DNA from: Candidatus Tanganyikabacteria bacterium
GTDB lineage: Bacteria; Cyanobacteriota; Sericytochromatia; S15B-MN24; VGJW01
Assembly: GCA_016867235.1 (NCBI GenBank)
Contig: VGJY01000006.1
Location: 1 to 56,222, forward strand
Reading direction: 5' to 3'
DNA: 56,222 nucleotides
Both the position numbers and the translations under genes were made by a program. This document shows, piece after piece, positions 55,238 to 56,222 of the stretch; position 1 is the stretch's first letter; each line of letters begins with the position of its first letter. Under the pieces are notes generated by a model, which made no database searches, was not told where the DNA came from, and was given only the letters and a program-made list of their open reading frames with translations.

Positions 55238-56222
55238 CTAAACATACGCAGCTTGTCCAAGCCGCGCAGCCGCCGGCTCCGCCGCCTGGGCCTTCGCGGC
55301 CCGGATGGCCTCGTCCACCCGGCTCATGCCGACTGGATCGGTGGTGTCGATAGGCCTCCAGCGGCGCGGATCGTCGTGGTCGGGAATGAGCACGCCGCCG
55401 TGGTACCCGTCGTGGCACTCCTTGCAGATGGCCAGCATGCGGTCGGGATCATGGGTGTGATGCTCGCTGTAGGGATCGACGTGATGGAAGTGAGCCGCCT
55501 GGCTGCCGCAGCCGACGCGCTCGCACAGGCCGCCCGATCGGGCCACGAGATAAATCTCGATGGCCGCCGGGATGTGGCGGCCGTCGTCAGCCTCGAGGGG
55601 GGGCCCTGCCTTGCGCCGTGCCCGTAGATTAGCCGCGTGCCTGAGCTTGGCGGCGAGCGCCCGGGCCCGCAACTCGGCAAACATGGCCGCCGGCGCGGCC
55701 GCCAGGCGATCTCGCTCGGCCGGCGGGACGTGCGCCAGCGGAATCGGGCCCGCTTGGCCGGGCAGCCAGGCCGCTCCCGTCTCGACGTCGCGGTACAGCA
55801 CCTGCAACATCCGGCGCGGCGGCAGCATGAGCCGATCCTTTCCTGCCGGGCCTTCGGGCGGCAGTCCGGCGGGCACTGCTGCGAGGGAGCAGGCGGCAGT
55901 TTCGGCAGAAGTTTCGCGAGGCAGGGATGCGGCCGCCTTCTGCAGGCTGGCCCGATCGGCCATGGCGGCCTCCTGGGCCGGCCGGCGAGCCGGCACCGAG
56001 CCTCTCCCGAGCGCCTCGACGACAAGGCGGCCCAACAGGTCGCCGATGGCCGTGGGGCCCTCTGCCGCTTCGACGAGGGCATGCAACTCGCGCAACGCCC
56101 TGGCGCAGTACGGGCTCATGTGCAACCGGAAGATCACCGCGCTTGTCGCCCTGCCTTCCCCGCCGCCAGGCCCGTCCGTGCCGCCAGGCCCGTCCGTGCC
56201 GCCAGGCCCGTCCGTGCCGCCA
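55238..56222 (-). CDS. HNH endonuclease-domain protein, truncated by window end
   Basis: The visible 327 codons end in an HNH nuclease: LCERVGCGSQAAHFHHVDPYSEHHTHDPDRMLAICKECHDGYHGG, with zinc Cys pairs and the HH/N/H residues. Before it lie an Ala/Arg-rich part and VIFRLHMSPYCARALRELHALVE. The frame stays open to the window edge through an 18-bp tandem repeat that reads as repeated GGTDGP. Possible internal starts are GTG 56137 and ATG 56119. HNH proteins of this kind are often mobile or defence-related; nothing shows what it cuts. Confidence 0.75.
   Translation of the reverse strand, partial: GGTDGPGGTDGPGGTDGPGGGEGRATSAVIFRLHMSPYCARALRELHALVEAAEGPTAIGDLLGRLVVEALGRGSVPARRPAQEAAMADRASLQKAAASLPRETSAETAACSLAAVPAGLPPEGPAGKDRLMLPPRRMLQVLYRDVETGAAWLPGQAGPIPLAHVPPAERDRLAAAPAAMFAELRARALAAKLRHAANLRARRKAGPPLEADDGRHIPAAIEIYLVARSGGLCERVGCGSQAAHFHHVDPYSEHHTHDPDRMLAICKECHDGYHGGVLIPDHDDPRRWRPIDTTDPVGMSRVDEAIRAAKAQAAEPAAARLGQAAYV
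56163..56222. repeat. 18-bp tandem repeat at the window edge
   Basis: CCGCCAGGCCCGTCCGTG is repeated exactly three times (56163-56216) plus six bases, and continues past the edge. On the minus strand it encodes GGTDGP repeats in the HNH frame. The unit is a multiple of three, so copy changes keep the frame. Confidence 0.85.

Noticed and set aside
53046-55353. Long + strand frames opposite the thiolase and reductase
   Set aside because: Same reason: antisense of conserved enzymes, no recognisable protein content.
1-56222. CRISPR arrays, rRNA genes and intact tRNA genes
   Set aside because: I looked for regularly spaced 24-40 base repeats and for full cloverleaf patterns and saw none; the only tRNA sequence is the 3' fragment at 7371-7425.

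Overview
The window comes from a high-GC bacterium. Dense genes, almost no free intergenic space, many GTG starts and several apparently leaderless starts all fit this. Lipobox lipoproteins, a predicted outer-membrane barrel and a cell-wall glucosaminidase suggest a diderm envelope. The phylum cannot be named from this sequence; no rRNA or intact tRNA is present.

Region 1 (1-7425) is the right-hand part of an integrated element of satellite or plasmid type. It ends in the 3' half of a tRNA-Leu(CAA), which is the attachment-site copy. It carries a tyrosine integrase, an AlpA-type regulator, a primase-polymerase/helicase with iterons just beyond it, XRE and ribbon-helix-helix regulators, and a RelE/ParE toxin-antitoxin pair. 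The antitoxin, toxin, a DUF2442 protein and an unknown protein follow the integrase in a chain of 3-4 base gene overlaps. The left end and the intact tRNA lie outside the window.

Region 2 (7441-8571) holds the ruins of a C5-cytosine methyltransferase and its Vsr repair endonuclease. Region 3 (8871-20900) is ordinary chromosome: a lipoprotein, adenosine deaminase, an ArsR-DUF2087 regulator with a clear promoter/operator, a cyclic-nucleotide-binding protein, an MHYT histidine kinase, a small barrel protein, a trkA-trkA-APC permease operon, an AttH/CrtC-like lipoprotein, and a vapBC module whose toxin is split by a small MITE-like element.

Region 4 (20978-46272) is a mixed set. It includes a large orphan protein, an acrylyl-CoA reductase-like enzyme, a sulfide:quinone oxidoreductase-like enzyme, an AIM24-family protein, MscS, a broken glycosyltransferase, phosphatase and methyltransferase genes, a multicopper oxidase and a VWA protein. 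A RecQ-like protein with ruined ATPase motifs lies divergent to the VWA gene. Cell-wall and hydrolase genes, a DNA methyltransferase, a DUF2225 protein and another PIN toxin-antitoxin pair follow. Two unrelated genes here start directly behind the same roughly 89-base double-hairpin leader.

Region 5 (47103-55146) is a six-gene operon: ketopantoate-reductase-like enzyme, thiolase, 3-hydroxyacyl-CoA dehydrogenase/enoyl-CoA hydratase fusion, one 2-hydroxyacyl-CoA dehydratase subunit, its ATP-dependent activator, and an acyl-CoA ligase. Together they could take a 2-oxo acid through 2-hydroxyacyl-CoA and enoyl-CoA to thiolytic cleavage. The window ends inside an HNH nuclease gene with an 18-bp tandem repeat.

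Three observations stand out: a MITE family with terminal inverted repeats and a 3-bp TGA target duplication, proven by an exact empty-site reconstruction of vapC; the shared structured leader; and the radical-dehydratase operon with a lone dehydratase subunit.
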